Below are positions 23,131-32,477 of a stretch of 64,000 nucleotides of DNA, piece after piece; within the stretch, counting starts at the first letter, position 1; each line of letters begins with the position of its first letter. Source of the stretch: Prochlorococcus sp. AG-409-O23 (GTDB taxonomy: Bacteria; Cyanobacteriota; Cyanobacteriia; PCC-6307; Cyanobiaceae); contig QCKL01000005.1 of assembly GCA_003215355.1 (NCBI GenBank), forward strand, positions 1 to 64,000, in the 5' to 3' direction. Under the pieces are notes generated by a model that ran no database searches, was not told where the DNA came from, and saw nothing but the letters and a program-made list of their open reading frames with translations. The position numbers and the translations under genes were made by a program.

Positions 23131-24628
23131 GCCATTGGAGGCTCCTTTTTACTGCGGCATCCCATCTAGATAGCCAGCTTTGACGGCTTGCAGAATCAAG
23201 ATTTGGAAGAAAAAGTTCTGCCTTCTTTTGTCTTTGTGGAACTAATGCTTTGAGGTCGGTTATTACACCAGACTGGATCCCTGCCAACAATGCAACTCCT
23301 TTAGCGGTGCTCTCTAGATTTGAAGGCCTTCGGACTTTTATTCCTGTGCTATCAGCTTGAGCTTGTAGTAGTGGATTTGATGCAGCTGCACCACCATCAA
23401 CTGCTAATTCCGCTAGAGGTTGATTCAAGGCTTCCTCAGCCAGTTTTATTAGACTTGCGACAGATAGAGCTATGCCCTCAAGAGCTGCTCGAGCAATGTG
23501 TCCTTGTTTGGTGTCACGTGTAAGTCCTATCAAAATTCCTCTTGCGTTAGGGTCCCAATATGGAGTACCCCAGCCAGTGAAGGCTGGCACAAGCATTACT
23601 CCGGCTGAGTCCTTTACTTTCTCTGCCAGCGAATTAATTTGATCTGCTTGATGAATAATTTTTAGTCCATCCCGAAGCCATTGCACAACTGTCCCTGCAT
23701 TAAAAAGACTTCCCTCTAGACAGTATGTAGGGTTTCCTTCTTCGTCAGTCCAAGCAAGTGTGCTTAATAGTCCTGAATTAGACCGGCAGATTTCTTGTTT
23801 GGTGTTTACAACTAAAAATGCTCCAGTCCCATAAGTGCACTTCGCTTCTCCTTTCTCAAGACAAAGTTGCCCAAGGGTTGCTGCTTGCTGATCCCCCAGA
23901 AGTGCATTGATCGCAACATCTGAGAAAGGAAGTCCTTGATCGATCTTCCCAAAATCGCCCCTGCAAGGTACAAGTTCTGGCAAAGCTCGCAGCGGCAACT
24001 CAATTGTGTCGCAAAATTTTTCTACCCATTCCAATTTCTCTAAGTCCATGAGCAGAGTCCTGCTTGCATTGCTCATGTCTGAGCAATGTCGTTTGCCGCC
24101 TGTAAGGTTCCAAAGAAGCCAGCTTTCGACAGTACCGAAACAGAGGTCTTTGTGGACTAATGCATTCGATGCGGCATCTGCATTTTGCAAAAGCCAGTGG
24201 ATTTTGCTCGCACTAAAATATGGATCAAGCATGAGTCCTGTGCGCTGTCGCCACTCGGTTTCGAGCCCTTGAAGTTTCCACTGGGAACAAAGGTTGGCTG
24301 TGCGTCCGTCTTGCCAAACAATTGCAGGCCCACATGGCTTGCCAGTACTTCTCTCCCAAAGAACTGTGGTCTCTCTTTGGTTGGTTATTCCGCAGCTGAT
24401 TACAGAATTGCGTTGTTCTTTGCTGATTTTTTGTTCAAGCTTGAACATTGCTTGAGTTTGACTTTCCCAAATCGCATTTGGATCTTGTTGTACCCAGCCA
24501 TCTGCTGGATACTCGATTGCGAGAGGTGCACTTGCACTGGCAACTAGCTCGCCTAATGGATTAAATAATGCTGCCCTAGAGCTACTTGTCCCTTGATCTA
24601 GGGCTAGCAGAAGTGGCTGTTTAGCCAT
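23120..24628 (-). CDS. glpK: Glycerol kinase
   Basis: 502 residues, the standard length. It opens LLLALDQGTSSSRAALF (phosphate-binding loop) and includes GITNQRETTVLWER, the GDQQAATLGQ segment and the signature MLVPAFTGWGTPYWDPNARG. It phosphorylates glycerol to glycerol-3-phosphate, feeding glpD or lipid synthesis. It is divergent from the amylase gene, with 52 bp between starts, so regulatory sites must be compact. A translation start at 24628 is well supported by the conserved N-terminus. Confidence 0.95.
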   Translation of the reverse strand: MAKQPLLLALDQGTSSSRAALFNPLGELVASASAPLAIEYPADGWVQQDPNAIWESQTQAMFKLEQKISKEQRNSVISCGITNQRETTVLWERSTGKPCGPAIVWQDGRTANLCSQWKLQGLETEWRQRTGLMLDPYFSASKIHWLLQNADAASNALVHKDLCFGTVESWLLWNLTGGKRHCSDMSNASRTLLMDLEKLEWVEKFCDTIELPLRALPELVPCRGDFGKIDQGLPFSDVAINALLGDQQAATLGQLCLEKGEAKCTYGTGAFLVVNTKQEICRSNSGLLSTLAWTDEEGNPTYCLEGSLFNAGTVVQWLRDGLKIIHQADQINSLAEKVKDSAGVMLVPAFTGWGTPYWDPNARGILIGLTRDTKQGHIARAALEGIALSVASLIKLAEEALNQPLAELAVDGGAAASNPLLQAQADSTGIKVRRPSNLESTAKGVALLAGIQSGVITDLKALVPQRQKKAELFLPNLDSASRQSWLSRWDAAVKRSLQWHDQ

Positions 24629-24680
24629 GGTTTTTCTCTTTCCCTATTGCTAGCGATAGGTTCGTCAAATGCAAAGGTAA

Positions 24681-26123
24681 ATGAATAGGAAGGATTTGTT
24701 TGGGTCTCCCCCAGAATGGGCTTCCAAAGCAATTGTGTATCAGATCTTCCCAGATCGATTTCGGCGAAGTGGTCTTGTCGAACAGCAAAATCAACTTTCC
24801 TTGAAGCCTTGGGGAAGTGACCCTGCACATCAAGGTTTTCAGGGAGGAGACCTATACGGCGTAATCGAGGCTCTTGATCATCTTCAAGATCTTGGGATTA
24901 ATTGTATATATCTCACCCCAATTTTTAGTTCAGCAGCCAATCATCGATATCACACATATGATTATCTAAATGTAGATCCAATTCTTGGTGGAAATTCAGC
25001 ACTAGAAGCTTTGATAGATGAAATACATCGTCGTAAAATGAAGATAATACTCGATGGTGTTTTTAATCATTGTAGTCGAGGTTTCTGGGCTTTTCATCAT
25101 CTTTTGGAGAATGGGAAAAACTCACCTTATAGAGAATGGTTCCATGTGAATAAGTGGCCACTTAAGCCATACAATCGTGGGAAAGATTGTGGCTATCGTT
25201 GTTGGTGGGATAATCCAGCCCTGCCAAAATTCAATCATTCCCACCAGCCTGTACGTGATTACTTAATTAAGGTTGCCTCTTATTGGCTTGAATTTGGGAT
25301 AGATGGTTGGAGGCTTGATGTGCCAGATGAAGTCCCTTTAGATTTCTGGACTCATTTTCGAAGAAGTGTTAAAGAAATTAGTTTGAATACTTGGATAATC
25401 GGAGAGATTTGGGGTGACGCAAGAACTTGGCTAGATGGAGCTCATTTTGATGGAGTAATGAATTATCGAATGGGTTGGAGTAGTTTGTGTTGGGTTGCAG
25501 GAGATAAGCTCAGAAAGAATTACAATAATCCTGATTATCCTCTTGAAAAGATTAATGCAGATCAATATATTAATTTGCTGGAAACAACACTTGGTTGGTA
25601 CAGGCCGGAGTTTAATTGTAGCCAGTTAAACTTACTTGATAGTCATGATGTGCCACGCTCATTGCATACACTTAAAGGAGATATGCTTGCACTTAAATTA
25701 GCTCTTTTCCTTTTATTTATCCAACCTGGGGCGCCATGTATTTATTACGGTACTGAGGCGGGATTATCAGGCGGTATAGAACCAAAGTGTCGAGAAGCAT
25801 TTCCTTGGAATGAAACTTGGCCTGAAGACCTCAGAAGTTTTATTCGATCATTATCATCACTAAGAAAAAAACTGTCTAATTATTTTGAGCGGGGATTGTG
25901 TTGGGAACCACTTGGTGCGGATGCTCTTAGTGGTGTGGGAAATCTAAATATAAAAAAATCTTCGAAATTGAGAAAGGTAATAAAGGTTTTTGTTAATCGA
26001 AGTCGCAGCTCATGGCTCTCTATTGATGACGCTTTGCCTGAGGAGACATTCTTAATAGGGTCACTAGAAAAGAATGGCCGAGGATTATCCCCTCAGTCTG
26101 CCGTTGTATTTCTAGCTTCATAG
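24681..26123 (+). CDS. GH13 alpha-glucan hydrolase, neopullulanase/cyclomaltodextrinase type
   Basis: 480 residues. It lacks an N-terminal CBM34 domain and starts almost directly in the catalytic barrel (AIVYQIFPDRF). QGGDLYGVIEALDHLQDLG, HRYHTYDYLNVDP and LDGVFNHCSRGF are typical of the GH13_20 group. Catalytic residues lie in GWRLDVPDE, IIGEIWGD and LLDSHDVPR. No signal peptide, so it should act on intracellular maltodextrins or branched glucans. The gene looks more AT-rich than its neighbours. It is followed by a long non-coding region ending in a strong terminator. Confidence 0.88.
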   Translation: MNRKDLFGSPPEWASKAIVYQIFPDRFRRSGLVEQQNQLSLKPWGSDPAHQGFQGGDLYGVIEALDHLQDLGINCIYLTPIFSSAANHRYHTYDYLNVDPILGGNSALEALIDEIHRRKMKIILDGVFNHCSRGFWAFHHLLENGKNSPYREWFHVNKWPLKPYNRGKDCGYRCWWDNPALPKFNHSHQPVRDYLIKVASYWLEFGIDGWRLDVPDEVPLDFWTHFRRSVKEISLNTWIIGEIWGDARTWLDGAHFDGVMNYRMGWSSLCWVAGDKLRKNYNNPDYPLEKINADQYINLLETTLGWYRPEFNCSQLNLLDSHDVPRSLHTLKGDMLALKLALFLLFIQPGAPCIYYGTEAGLSGGIEPKCREAFPWNETWPEDLRSFIRSLSSLRKKLSNYFERGLCWEPLGADALSGVGNLNIKKSSKLRKVIKVFVNRSRSSWLSIDDALPEETFLIGSLEKNGRGLSPQSAVVFLAS

Positions 26124-26411
26124 GGAGGGTCTTATTTCAGCATTATTTACGGAAATTGGATTACTGCATTTCTGTACTTTTACCTGTGACTTGTTAGTTG
26201 ATTTTATTGGTTAATACGGTTATCGAGGAAAGAAGCCGAAAAGTGAGGTCCAAATAGGAGAATCTTGCGCTTGCTGTCTAAAGCAGAAGGAAACAAGTGT
26301 TGGCGCCTTAAAAACTTCTTGTTAGGACATAAGGACTTTATGTTCTCATCAAGTCTCCGACTGTCTAAAACGACACAAGCGACATATGTCCCCAAGACAG
26401 TCGTTAGAAGA

Positions 26412-26443
26412 AAGAGTGATGCCGGTTGGGTCACTCTTTTTTT
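26412..26443 (+). terminator. Rho-independent terminator
   Basis: AAGAGTGA / TCACTCTT makes a perfect eight-pair stem with an eleven-base loop, followed by a run of T. It lies 290 bp beyond the amylase stop, so it either ends a long 3' UTR or terminates a separate non-coding transcript. Confidence 0.85.
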
Positions 26444-26524
26444 GTTCTAAGTATTGGCACTAGTCGATTTCCCTCCTATAGGACAGACGCATTAAAGCGA
26501 GGTTGATGGCATAGCTAAAGCGGC

Positions 26525-26552
26525 AAAGACTGTGGCTGTAAGCACAGTCTTT
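26525..26552. repeat. Perfect inverted repeat in the intergenic region
   Basis: AAAGACTGTG / CACAGTCTTT is a perfect ten-pair stem with loop GCTGTAAG. A second small hairpin with a similar TAAG loop follows near 26590. Together they suggest a structured transcript. The short T tail makes termination possible but not compelling. Confidence 0.5.
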
Positions 26553-26863
26553 TAGCGAACTAAAAGATTGGCGAAACTTCGAATACTGAGAATGTAAGCA
26601 TTCAAGAGAAAGTGCAGCTTGTATGACCTGTAGGAATTTACTTGTGCCGGCTCAGGTTGTGCCTTCACCTTCTTGAGAGGTTCTATTCATCAACTCCTTA
26701 TTCCAACAAGGCAGATATCTGATTAAGTACTGAAAGCAATGGTCCAAAAGCGAGTACTGGAGTTTGGTCGGATGCCTGCGGGGACTTGGACTTTTTCTCT
26801 GGTTTTGCTCGCGCTTAGCAAAAATACTCATTAGGCTCTCTGGACCTGTGAGTACAAGGTCAA

Positions 26864-26977
26864 ATGACTCCTATTTCTGCGGCGCTTAATTTGATCCCTA
26901 TTGGTAGTAGGGAATTATTGGAATTTGTTTTTTTTGTGTTGGTGGGTTTTACAGCAGGATCTTTGGGGTTGATCTGA
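26864..26977 (+). CDS. Possible 37-residue single-pass membrane peptide
   Basis: ATG at 26864 with an AAGG ribosome-binding-like motif five bases upstream opens a 37-codon frame: MTPISAALNLIPIG followed by a hydrophobic helix (FVFFVLVGFTAGSLGLI). It has the length and layout of small photosynthetic or NDH subunits, but I do not recognise it as any known one. The frame is too short for the ORF track. A chance ORF remains possible. Confidence 0.4.
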   Translation: MTPISAALNLIPIGSRELLEFVFFVLVGFTAGSLGLI

Positions 26978-27102
26978 GCTGATTAAGGTGTTTTGGGAGT
27001 CGATATGCAATGTATTTATCAAACTCGACGCCATAGTGATTCAAAGAGAGACGTTTTAAGTCTTTTTAGAATTTATGGAAGTTTTTAAGATCCCAGTTCT
27101 TA

Positions 27103-27174
<72 letters not shown>

Positions 27175-27184
27175 GTGTGGAAGG

Positions 27185-27266
27185 TGGGCCGGGTTGGATT
27201 TGAACCAACGTAGGCAGAGCCAGCGGATTTACAGTCCGCCCCCATTAACCACTCGGGCACCGACCC
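27185..27266 (-). tRNA. tRNA-Tyr (GTA)
   Basis: 82 nt on the minus strand with acceptor GGGTCGG / CCGGCCC (one G-T), the anticodon arm GCGGA-CTGTAAA-TCCGC giving GTA, and a long class II variable arm (TGGCTCTGCCTA). Discriminator A; CCA is not fully encoded. It is upstream of tRNA-Thr. Confidence 0.96.
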
Positions 27267-27376
27267 GAACCACACTGATGACGATACTAGCTAATGGTCC
27301 AGATTTGCCTCAATTTGTTTGGCGTACTTGAAGGGTGTGGATACGATCTCTTCAGATCTTTTTATATGCCGGGGCT

Positions 27377-27826
27377 ATGCGTCTATTGCTAATTAATGGT
27401 CCAAACCTAAACCTTCTTGGCAGGCGTGAGCCTGGCTTGTATGGTTCGACTTCTTTAGAATCCATTGAGACTGATCTTAAGGAGAGAGCAACGGCAGAAG
27501 GAGTTCATCTTGATTGTTTTCAGTCTAATTTTGAAGGTGCGATAGTTGAGTGTATCCATCAGGCCATTGGGCAGGTGGATGCCATCCTCATTAATGCGGG
27601 GGCATATACCCATACTTCTATTGCTTTGAGGGATGCATTACTAGGTGCAGAAATTCCATATGTTGAGGTGCATTTAAGTAATACCTATGCGCGTGAAAAA
27701 TTTCGGCAGAGCTCTTTCCTTGCCGATCGCTCCATTGGCGTAGTCAGTGGCTTTGGGGCTATTAGTTATCAGTTGGCAATGAATGGCTTGATTGCCCACT
27801 TGAGGAAAGAGGTTAAAAGCCAATGA
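27377..27826 (+). CDS. aroQ: 3-dehydroquinate dehydratase, type II
   Basis: The ORF track begins 14 codons early; the conserved start is the ATG at 27377 ([20 protein letters not shown]), giving 149 residues. Type II signatures are present: the [10 protein letters not shown] strand with its catalytic-loop tyrosine in PGLYG, NPG-like [11 protein letters not shown], and VEVHLSN containing the catalytic histidine region. It catalyses the third step of the shikimate pathway. It overlaps miaE by 4 bp. Confidence 0.95.
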   Translation: MRLLLINGPNLNLLGRREPGLYGSTSLESIETDLKERATAEGVHLDCFQSNFEGAIVECIHQAIGQVDAILINAGAYTHTSIALRDALLGAEIPYVEVHLSNTYAREKFRQSSFLADRSIGVVSGFGAISYQLAMNGLIAHLRKEVKSQ

Positions 27827-28437
27827 ACTCTATACTTTTATCTGGGCAGTCAAAGTTAAGAGTTAAATGGTTGATTAGTGAAACTAGTGATGCCTGGGTA
27901 AAGCAAGCAATAGCTAACCCTATTGAATTACTGATTGACCATGCTCATTGCGAAAGGAAAGCAGCTGGTGTTGCGTTGCAAATGATGTTTCGTTATTTAT
28001 GTGAGCCTGGATTGGCAGAAGTACTTAGCCCATTAGTTAGAGAAGAGCTGGATCACTTTGAAATCGTGCTAGAGCTACTGAAATCTAGAGGGCATTATTT
28101 AGAACCTTTACCAGCACCTCCTTATGGAGCAGCCTTGGCAAAAAATATTAGAAGATTGGAGCCTGAACGTATGCTTGATAACTTTCTTGTATCTGGACTT
28201 ATAGAAGCTAGAAGTTACGAAAGGATGAGTTTGTTGGCTTCGCATTGTCCTGACAGGGAACTTCAAAATTTGTATAAACAACTACTGGAGAGTGAAGCCC
28301 GCCATTCTTGCCTGTATTGGAGGCTTGCAGAAGAACGATATGAAAGAGGTTTGGTTATTTCGCGTTTAGAAGAATTGGCCGAAGCTGAGTCGGAGATCCT
28401 CTCTGATTTGCATCCAGAGCCAAGAATGCATAGCTAA
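27823..28437 (+). CDS. miaE: tRNA-(ms2io6A37) hydroxylase-like diiron protein
   Basis: 204 residues. A four-helix diiron site is visible: Glu and His in [26 protein letters not shown] and ESEARHS. This matches MiaE, which hydroxylates the isopentenyl group of ms2i6A37 in tRNA using O2. The ATGA overlap with aroQ indicates translational coupling. Function in picocyanobacteria is inferred from the family. Confidence 0.88.
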   Translation: MNSILLSGQSKLRVKWLISETSDAWVKQAIANPIELLIDHAHCERKAAGVALQMMFRYLCEPGLAEVLSPLVREELDHFEIVLELLKSRGHYLEPLPAPPYGAALAKNIRRLEPERMLDNFLVSGLIEARSYERMSLLASHCPDRELQNLYKQLLESEARHSCLYWRLAEERYERGLVISRLEELAEAESEILSDLHPEPRMHS

Positions 28438-28489
28438 TCAACGCTTAACCTGCTTCTTGAAAAGTGATCTCTATTAGAACTTATTAATT

Positions 28490-29317
28490 GTGAGTAACCT
28501 GGAAAAACTTACTTTCTTGTATAAGAGGCTAACAGGAAAGAGTCAATATCAAATCAATATTCCTCAAGCTTCAAATTCACTAAGGTCAGCTCCAGATATC
28601 ACAATTGTTGGAGTCGGACCTGGCGATCCTTCTTTGTTAACTTTGGCAGCAGTTCAAGCGATTCAAAATGCAACTTTAGTTGCTTATCCAATATCTCAAG
28701 AAGAGAAAGAAGGCATGGCTGCAAAGATTGCTTCTTTTTGGATCACTGATAAGAAGAAACGTATGCCGCTGCTTTTTCCTATGGTCTCAGAGGCTGCTCC
28801 ACGCAAGGATGCATGGAGAAAGGCTACTGATCATCTTTTAGCAGCTGCTTCTGAAGGAGAGAAAGTGGTATTTCTTTGTCAGGGCGATGCTTCATTGTTC
28901 GCAAGTGGTGCTTATCTTTCTTTGGATCTTAAGAGTCGTTATCCTGATTGCAAAGTGAAAATCATCCCAGGGATTACATCTATTTCGGCGGCTGCAGCGG
29001 TTGGTGATTGGCCTTTGGCATTGCAACAAGAACAGCTTCTTATTTTGCCTACTCCTGATGATCCAAGTCGCTTAGAGGCTTTGTTAGATGAAGCAGCTTA
29101 TTCTAAGCGCATTCTTGCCTTGCTCAAGCTTGGACATCGTTGGTTATGGGTTAAGCCATTGTTGGAAAGAATGGATCTTTTGGAGAGTGCTTTATTCGCA
29201 GAGAAGGTAGGCTTGGAAGATCAACAAATTAAGAATGCTATTGAAGTTAGTAAGTCTGAGAGGCCTTACTTCTCTTTATTGTTAATTCGTCAAAGCTGGC
29301 CTGAAGTAATACCTTGA
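28490..29317 (+). CDS. cobI: Precorrin-2 C20-methyltransferase
   Basis: 275 residues from a GTG start. The tetrapyrrole methylase core begins near residue 35 with ITIVGVGPGDPSLLTLAA, followed by AYPISQEE and FLCQGDASLFASG, then IPGITSISAAAA for the SAM site. CobI/CbiL methylates precorrin-2 at C20 in corrin ring synthesis; picocyanobacteria make pseudocobalamin. The first 34 residues are not conserved in the family as I know it, so a later start is possible. It is convergent with dus. Confidence 0.9.
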   Translation: MSNLEKLTFLYKRLTGKSQYQINIPQASNSLRSAPDITIVGVGPGDPSLLTLAAVQAIQNATLVAYPISQEEKEGMAAKIASFWITDKKKRMPLLFPMVSEAAPRKDAWRKATDHLLAAASEGEKVVFLCQGDASLFASGAYLSLDLKSRYPDCKVKIIPGITSISAAAAVGDWPLALQQEQLLILPTPDDPSRLEALLDEAAYSKRILALLKLGHRWLWVKPLLERMDLLESALFAEKVGLEDQQIKNAIEVSKSERPYFSLLLIRQSWPEVIP

Positions 29318-29404
29318 ACTCTTTAAAACTTACATTTATAAAGTTTAGATTTAATATCATGGCCTTTTTCTTGGCAGATACTTTTTCCCTGGGTGATTAT
29401 TTGA

Positions 29405-29436
29405 GAGAGTTAGCTTTGTAAAGCTAATTCTCTTTT
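29405..29436 (+). terminator. Candidate terminator for cobI overlapping the dus stop codon
   Basis: GAGAGTTAGCTT / AAGCTAATTCTC form a twelve-pair stem with one G-T wobble and a four-base loop, then TTTT on the plus strand. The hairpin straddles the stop codon of the convergent dus gene. Confidence 0.65.
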
Positions 29437-30405
29437 GAGGAGGGAGATTGCTTCGTCGGGGGTTTCTGCTCGTACAAGAGAATGACGCAAATTTGATGCC
29501 CCTGGGAAGCCTTTGCAAGTCCAACTTAAGTGCTTGCGTGCAATTAAAAGCCCATGTTCGCCTTTACTTTCTAGAAGCCCTTGTAAGTGATCAAGTGCAA
29601 TGCCAATACGAGCTTTCCTTTCGGGCGTTTTTATAACAGTCTTGCCTTTTAAAGCTGCATCTATCTGGCCTACTAGCCAAGGGGCACCCATGCTTCCTCT
29701 CCCAATCATTACTCCATCTGCTCCAGTTTCATTTAGGCAGCGGATTGCTTCATCAGCATTGATGATGTCTCCATTAGCGACTAGTGGAATACTGAGAGCT
29801 TTTTTGACTGCGTGAATAGCCTTCCAATCTGCAATTCCTGAAAAGCCTTGTTTTCTGGTCCTTCCATGCAGTGTAAGTAGTTGAGCGCCGGCTTCTTCTA
29901 GGCGAAGTGCAAAACCAACCGGATCCGAAGAGTCTTTGCACCAACCTAATCGGCTCTTGACTGTGACGGGAATTGTCACTGCTTTAGCAACTGAGCTAAC
30001 GATCTTGGCAGCGAGATCAGGCTCTTTAAGAAGTCCGCTCCCCCCACCTTTGCGTGCAACTTTTTTTACTGGGCAACCCATATTGATGTCGATCAAGAAT
30101 GCTCCTGAGTCCTCTGCTCTTCTTGCGGCATCAGCCATTGCTTGTGGACGGTAGTCGAAAAGTTGTACCCCAATTGGCCCTGGCTCATCACATAGCTCTT
30201 CTACTTTTTGTAGCCCATGTCCAAGTTCAAGACTTGTTGCATTGACCATCTCTGTGAATAACAATGCATCAGGTGCCCAACGCCTGACAAGGCTTCTAAA
30301 AATACGATCGCTTATCCCAGAGAGAGGCGATTGCATTACCTTTGAAAAAAGTTCTCTTGAGGTACCTCTGCCAGGCAGAGTTATTACTGGCAATGTTTTT
30401 TTCAT
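29410..30405 (-). CDS. dus: tRNA-dihydrouridine synthase (DusB-like)
   Basis: 331 residues. The FMN-dependent TIM barrel has MQSPLSGISDRIFRSL, FTEMVNATSLE, the signature DINMGCPVKKVARKGGGSGLL with the catalytic Cys, VKSRLGW and LHGRTRKQGFSG, then GDIINADEA and MIGRGSMGAPWL. Dus enzymes reduce specific uridines in tRNA. An extra N-terminal stretch of about 20 residues (from MKKTLPVITLPGRGTSRELFS) makes the start uncertain. It is in the opposite orientation to its neighbours. Confidence 0.93.
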   Translation of the reverse strand: MKKTLPVITLPGRGTSRELFSKVMQSPLSGISDRIFRSLVRRWAPDALLFTEMVNATSLELGHGLQKVEELCDEPGPIGVQLFDYRPQAMADAARRAEDSGAFLIDINMGCPVKKVARKGGGSGLLKEPDLAAKIVSSVAKAVTIPVTVKSRLGWCKDSSDPVGFALRLEEAGAQLLTLHGRTRKQGFSGIADWKAIHAVKKALSIPLVANGDIINADEAIRCLNETGADGVMIGRGSMGAPWLVGQIDAALKGKTVIKTPERKARIGIALDHLQGLLESKGEHGLLIARKHLSWTCKGFPGASNLRHSLVRAETPDEAISLLKRELALQS

Positions 30406-30519
30406 CTCTCAACTTTAATGGGATGTATTGGCTTTCTTTTGCTGGCAAGCAATAGAGAAGAGAAACATTCAGCAAATGAAGTTGTTAATCACTAACCAAT
30501 TTCTTTTTTGATCTTCTAA

Positions 30520-30990
30520 ATGGATTCTCAAGACTCATATTGGCCTATTAGTAAGACTCTTCTAAAGGCTATTCTTGATGACCGTATAAGTGATTATTTT
30601 GTTACCAGGCTTGTCTGGGAGAGGCTTGGCTATAAACCTTCGCACTTTATAAAGAAAGTTTGGGATGCAGGTCCTTTAACCCCTTCGACTTGGGCAAATG
30701 TTTTCCCGAATGGCCCTGAAGTGATTGCCCAACGCAAAGCATCAGTTCAGCTAACACGTTCAATACCAAAGGAATATAAGCAACTTTTGAAGCAAAAGTT
30801 GGATTTTAAGGGCTATCAAATTGATGAGCTTTATCCAAGGAGAACAAGGCGAGCAACGGTTGTGAATTGGCTTTTGGCTTGGCTTGCTCAAAGAGGCGAG
30901 TCCCTTGAAGAAAAAGGGGCAATTCCAACTTTGCTGGAGCCCCCCATTAATCCTGCTAATGGACACCCTGGAGATCTGCAAATGGAATAA
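30520..30990 (+). CDS. DUF1823 family protein
   Basis: 156 residues, soluble. The stretch VQLTRSIPKEYKQLLKQKLDFKGY followed by DELYPRRTRRATVVNWLLAWL matches the cyanobacterial DUF1823 family. The function is unknown. It has a basic central region (PRRTRRAT). The last 25 residues are proline-rich and poorly conserved. An inverted repeat directly after the stop probably ends the transcript. Confidence 0.85.
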   Translation: MDSQDSYWPISKTLLKAILDDRISDYFVTRLVWERLGYKPSHFIKKVWDAGPLTPSTWANVFPNGPEVIAQRKASVQLTRSIPKEYKQLLKQKLDFKGYQIDELYPRRTRRATVVNWLLAWLAQRGESLEEKGAIPTLLEPPINPANGHPGDLQME

Positions 30991-30992
30991 CT

Positions 30993-31019
30993 TTTGAAAC
31001 TCCGTGAGAGAGTTTCAAA
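30993..31019. terminator. Inverted repeat after the DUF1823 gene, possible terminator
   Basis: TTTGAAACT / AGTTTCAAA, a perfect nine-pair stem with a nine-base loop, starts three bases after the stop codon. There is no good T-run after it, so it may be a weak terminator or an mRNA-end stabiliser. Confidence 0.5.
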
Positions 31020-31109
31020 TTGGTGTCAGTTGCTTTGCTGGCATGAAGCCATATGGTTTGGTTTTCGATGCCTCTGTAGTGTCGTTAGTGATATATAGGG
31101 ATAAGCCAA

Positions 31110-32477
31110 TTGGCGTGTCCTGTCGTAGCCATAATCGGTCGCCCAAACGTTGGTAAGTCCACGTTGGTCAATCGGCTTTGCCGGAGCCGAGAGGCCATAG
31201 TCCACGATCAGCCTGGGGTTACTCGAGATCGCACCTACCAAGATGGTTTTTGGGGCGATAGAGAATTCAAGGTTGTCGATACCGGTGGCCTGGTATTTGA
31301 TGACAATAGTGAGTTTTTGCCTGAGATTAGGGAGCAGGCCAATCTTGCGTTAGCAGAAGCTGCTTTGGCCTTGGTGATTGTTGATGGTCAACAGGGCGTC
31401 ACAGCAGCAGATAAGGATATTGCTGAATGGTTGCGATCTCAGGACTGTAAGACGTTGGTGGCTGTGAACAAATGTGAGTCACCAGAGCAAGGGCTCGCGA
31501 TGGCCGCAGAGTTTTGGTGTCTTGGTCTTGGGGAGCCACATCCAATATCTGCTATTCATGGCGCAGGGACTGGTGACTTGCTCGATCGAGTGGTATCTCT
31601 TTTCCCTCCGAAGGAACTGGAGGAACAGAAAGAGGAATCTATTCAGATGGCTATCGTAGGCAGGCCAAATGTCGGTAAGTCGAGCCTACTTAACTCTGTT
31701 TGTGGTGAACCTAGGGCAATTGTTAGTCCTATTCGTGGTACCACTAGAGATACGATTGATACTTCTATAGAGCGTCAAGGACAATCTTGGAAGCTGATTG
31801 ATACCGCTGGGATCCGTCGTAGGCGTAGTGTTAATTACGGCCCAGAGTTATTTGGTATTAGTCGAAGCTTTAAGGCTATTGAACGTAGTGATGTATGTGT
31901 ACTTGTAATCGATGCTTTAGATGGTGTCACTGAACAGGATCAACGACTGGCAGGAAGGATTGAGGAAGATGGCCGCGCATGTGTACTTGTTGTAAATAAA
32001 TGGGATGCAGTCGAGAAAGATAGTCACACAATGCCAATGATGGAAAAAGAGCTGCGTTCAAAACTCTATTTTCTTGATTGGGCAACAATGTTGTTTACGT
32101 CAGCTCTGACGGGTCAGAGAGTCGAGAGCATTTTTTCTTTGGCATCATTGGCTGTTGAGCAGCATCGACGAAGAGTTAGTACTTCGGTAGTTAATGAAGT
32201 TTTGAAGGAGGCATTAAGTTGGCGAAGTCCTCCCACTACTCGTGGTGGACGGCAAGGGCGTCTTTACTATGGGACTCAAGTAGCTAGTAGGCCCCCTAGC
32301 TTTACCCTTTTTGTAAATGATCCAAAGTTGTTTGGTGAGACATATCGACGTTATGTCGAAAGACAATTGCGAGAAGGTTTAGGTTTTGATGGCACTCCTT
32401 TGAAGTTGTTTTGGCGAGGAAAGCAGCAAAGGGATGCTGAAAGAGATCTCGCTCGCCAACAGAAGCCTCCGTTGTAA
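31110..32477 (+). CDS. der: GTPase Der (EngA), ribosome assembly
   Basis: 455 residues with two G domains. The first starts at once, [20 protein letters not shown] with DTGG and NKCE; the second begins near residue 180, [18 protein letters not shown] with DTAGIRRR and NKWD. A C-terminal KH-like domain follows. Der acts in 50S subunit maturation. The start is a TTG at 31110; it fits family N-termini, which begin two or three residues before PVVAIIG. The next gene starts immediately after its stop. Confidence 0.95.
   Translation: MACPVVAIIGRPNVGKSTLVNRLCRSREAIVHDQPGVTRDRTYQDGFWGDREFKVVDTGGLVFDDNSEFLPEIREQANLALAEAALALVIVDGQQGVTAADKDIAEWLRSQDCKTLVAVNKCESPEQGLAMAAEFWCLGLGEPHPISAIHGAGTGDLLDRVVSLFPPKELEEQKEESIQMAIVGRPNVGKSSLLNSVCGEPRAIVSPIRGTTRDTIDTSIERQGQSWKLIDTAGIRRRRSVNYGPELFGISRSFKAIERSDVCVLVIDALDGVTEQDQRLAGRIEEDGRACVLVVNKWDAVEKDSHTMPMMEKELRSKLYFLDWATMLFTSALTGQRVESIFSLASLAVEQHRRRVSTSVVNEVLKEALSWRSPPTTRGGRQGRLYYGTQVASRPPSFTLFVNDPKLFGETYRRYVERQLREGLGFDGTPLKLFWRGKQQRDAERDLARQQKPPL

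Larger units (their letters stand above)
26124..27102. other. Long intergenic region with terminator, hairpins and one small ORF
   Basis: Nearly 1 kb without a standard gene. It contains a strong plus-strand terminator (26412-26443), a perfect ten-pair hairpin (26525-26552), another small hairpin GAATG/CATTC (near 26590) and a 37-codon ORF (26864-26977). The track ORFs at 26204 and 26265 show no recognisable protein features. The tRNA pair follows immediately. Confidence 0.6.

Noticed and set aside
26204-26434. 76-residue minus-strand ORF after the amylase gene
   Set aside because: It spans the terminator hairpin and has no recognisable protein features; also an alternative 61-residue ORF on the other strand covers the same DNA.
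26500-26640. Possible tmRNA, SRP RNA or RNase P RNA in the hairpin-rich intergenic region
   Set aside because: None of the diagnostic segments (tag frame, GGAA SRP loop, RNase P P4 elements) could be found.
27027-27087. Short plus-strand frame (MQCIYQTRRHS...) just before tRNA-Thr
   Set aside because: Only about 27 codons, lacks a ribosome-binding site and looks random.
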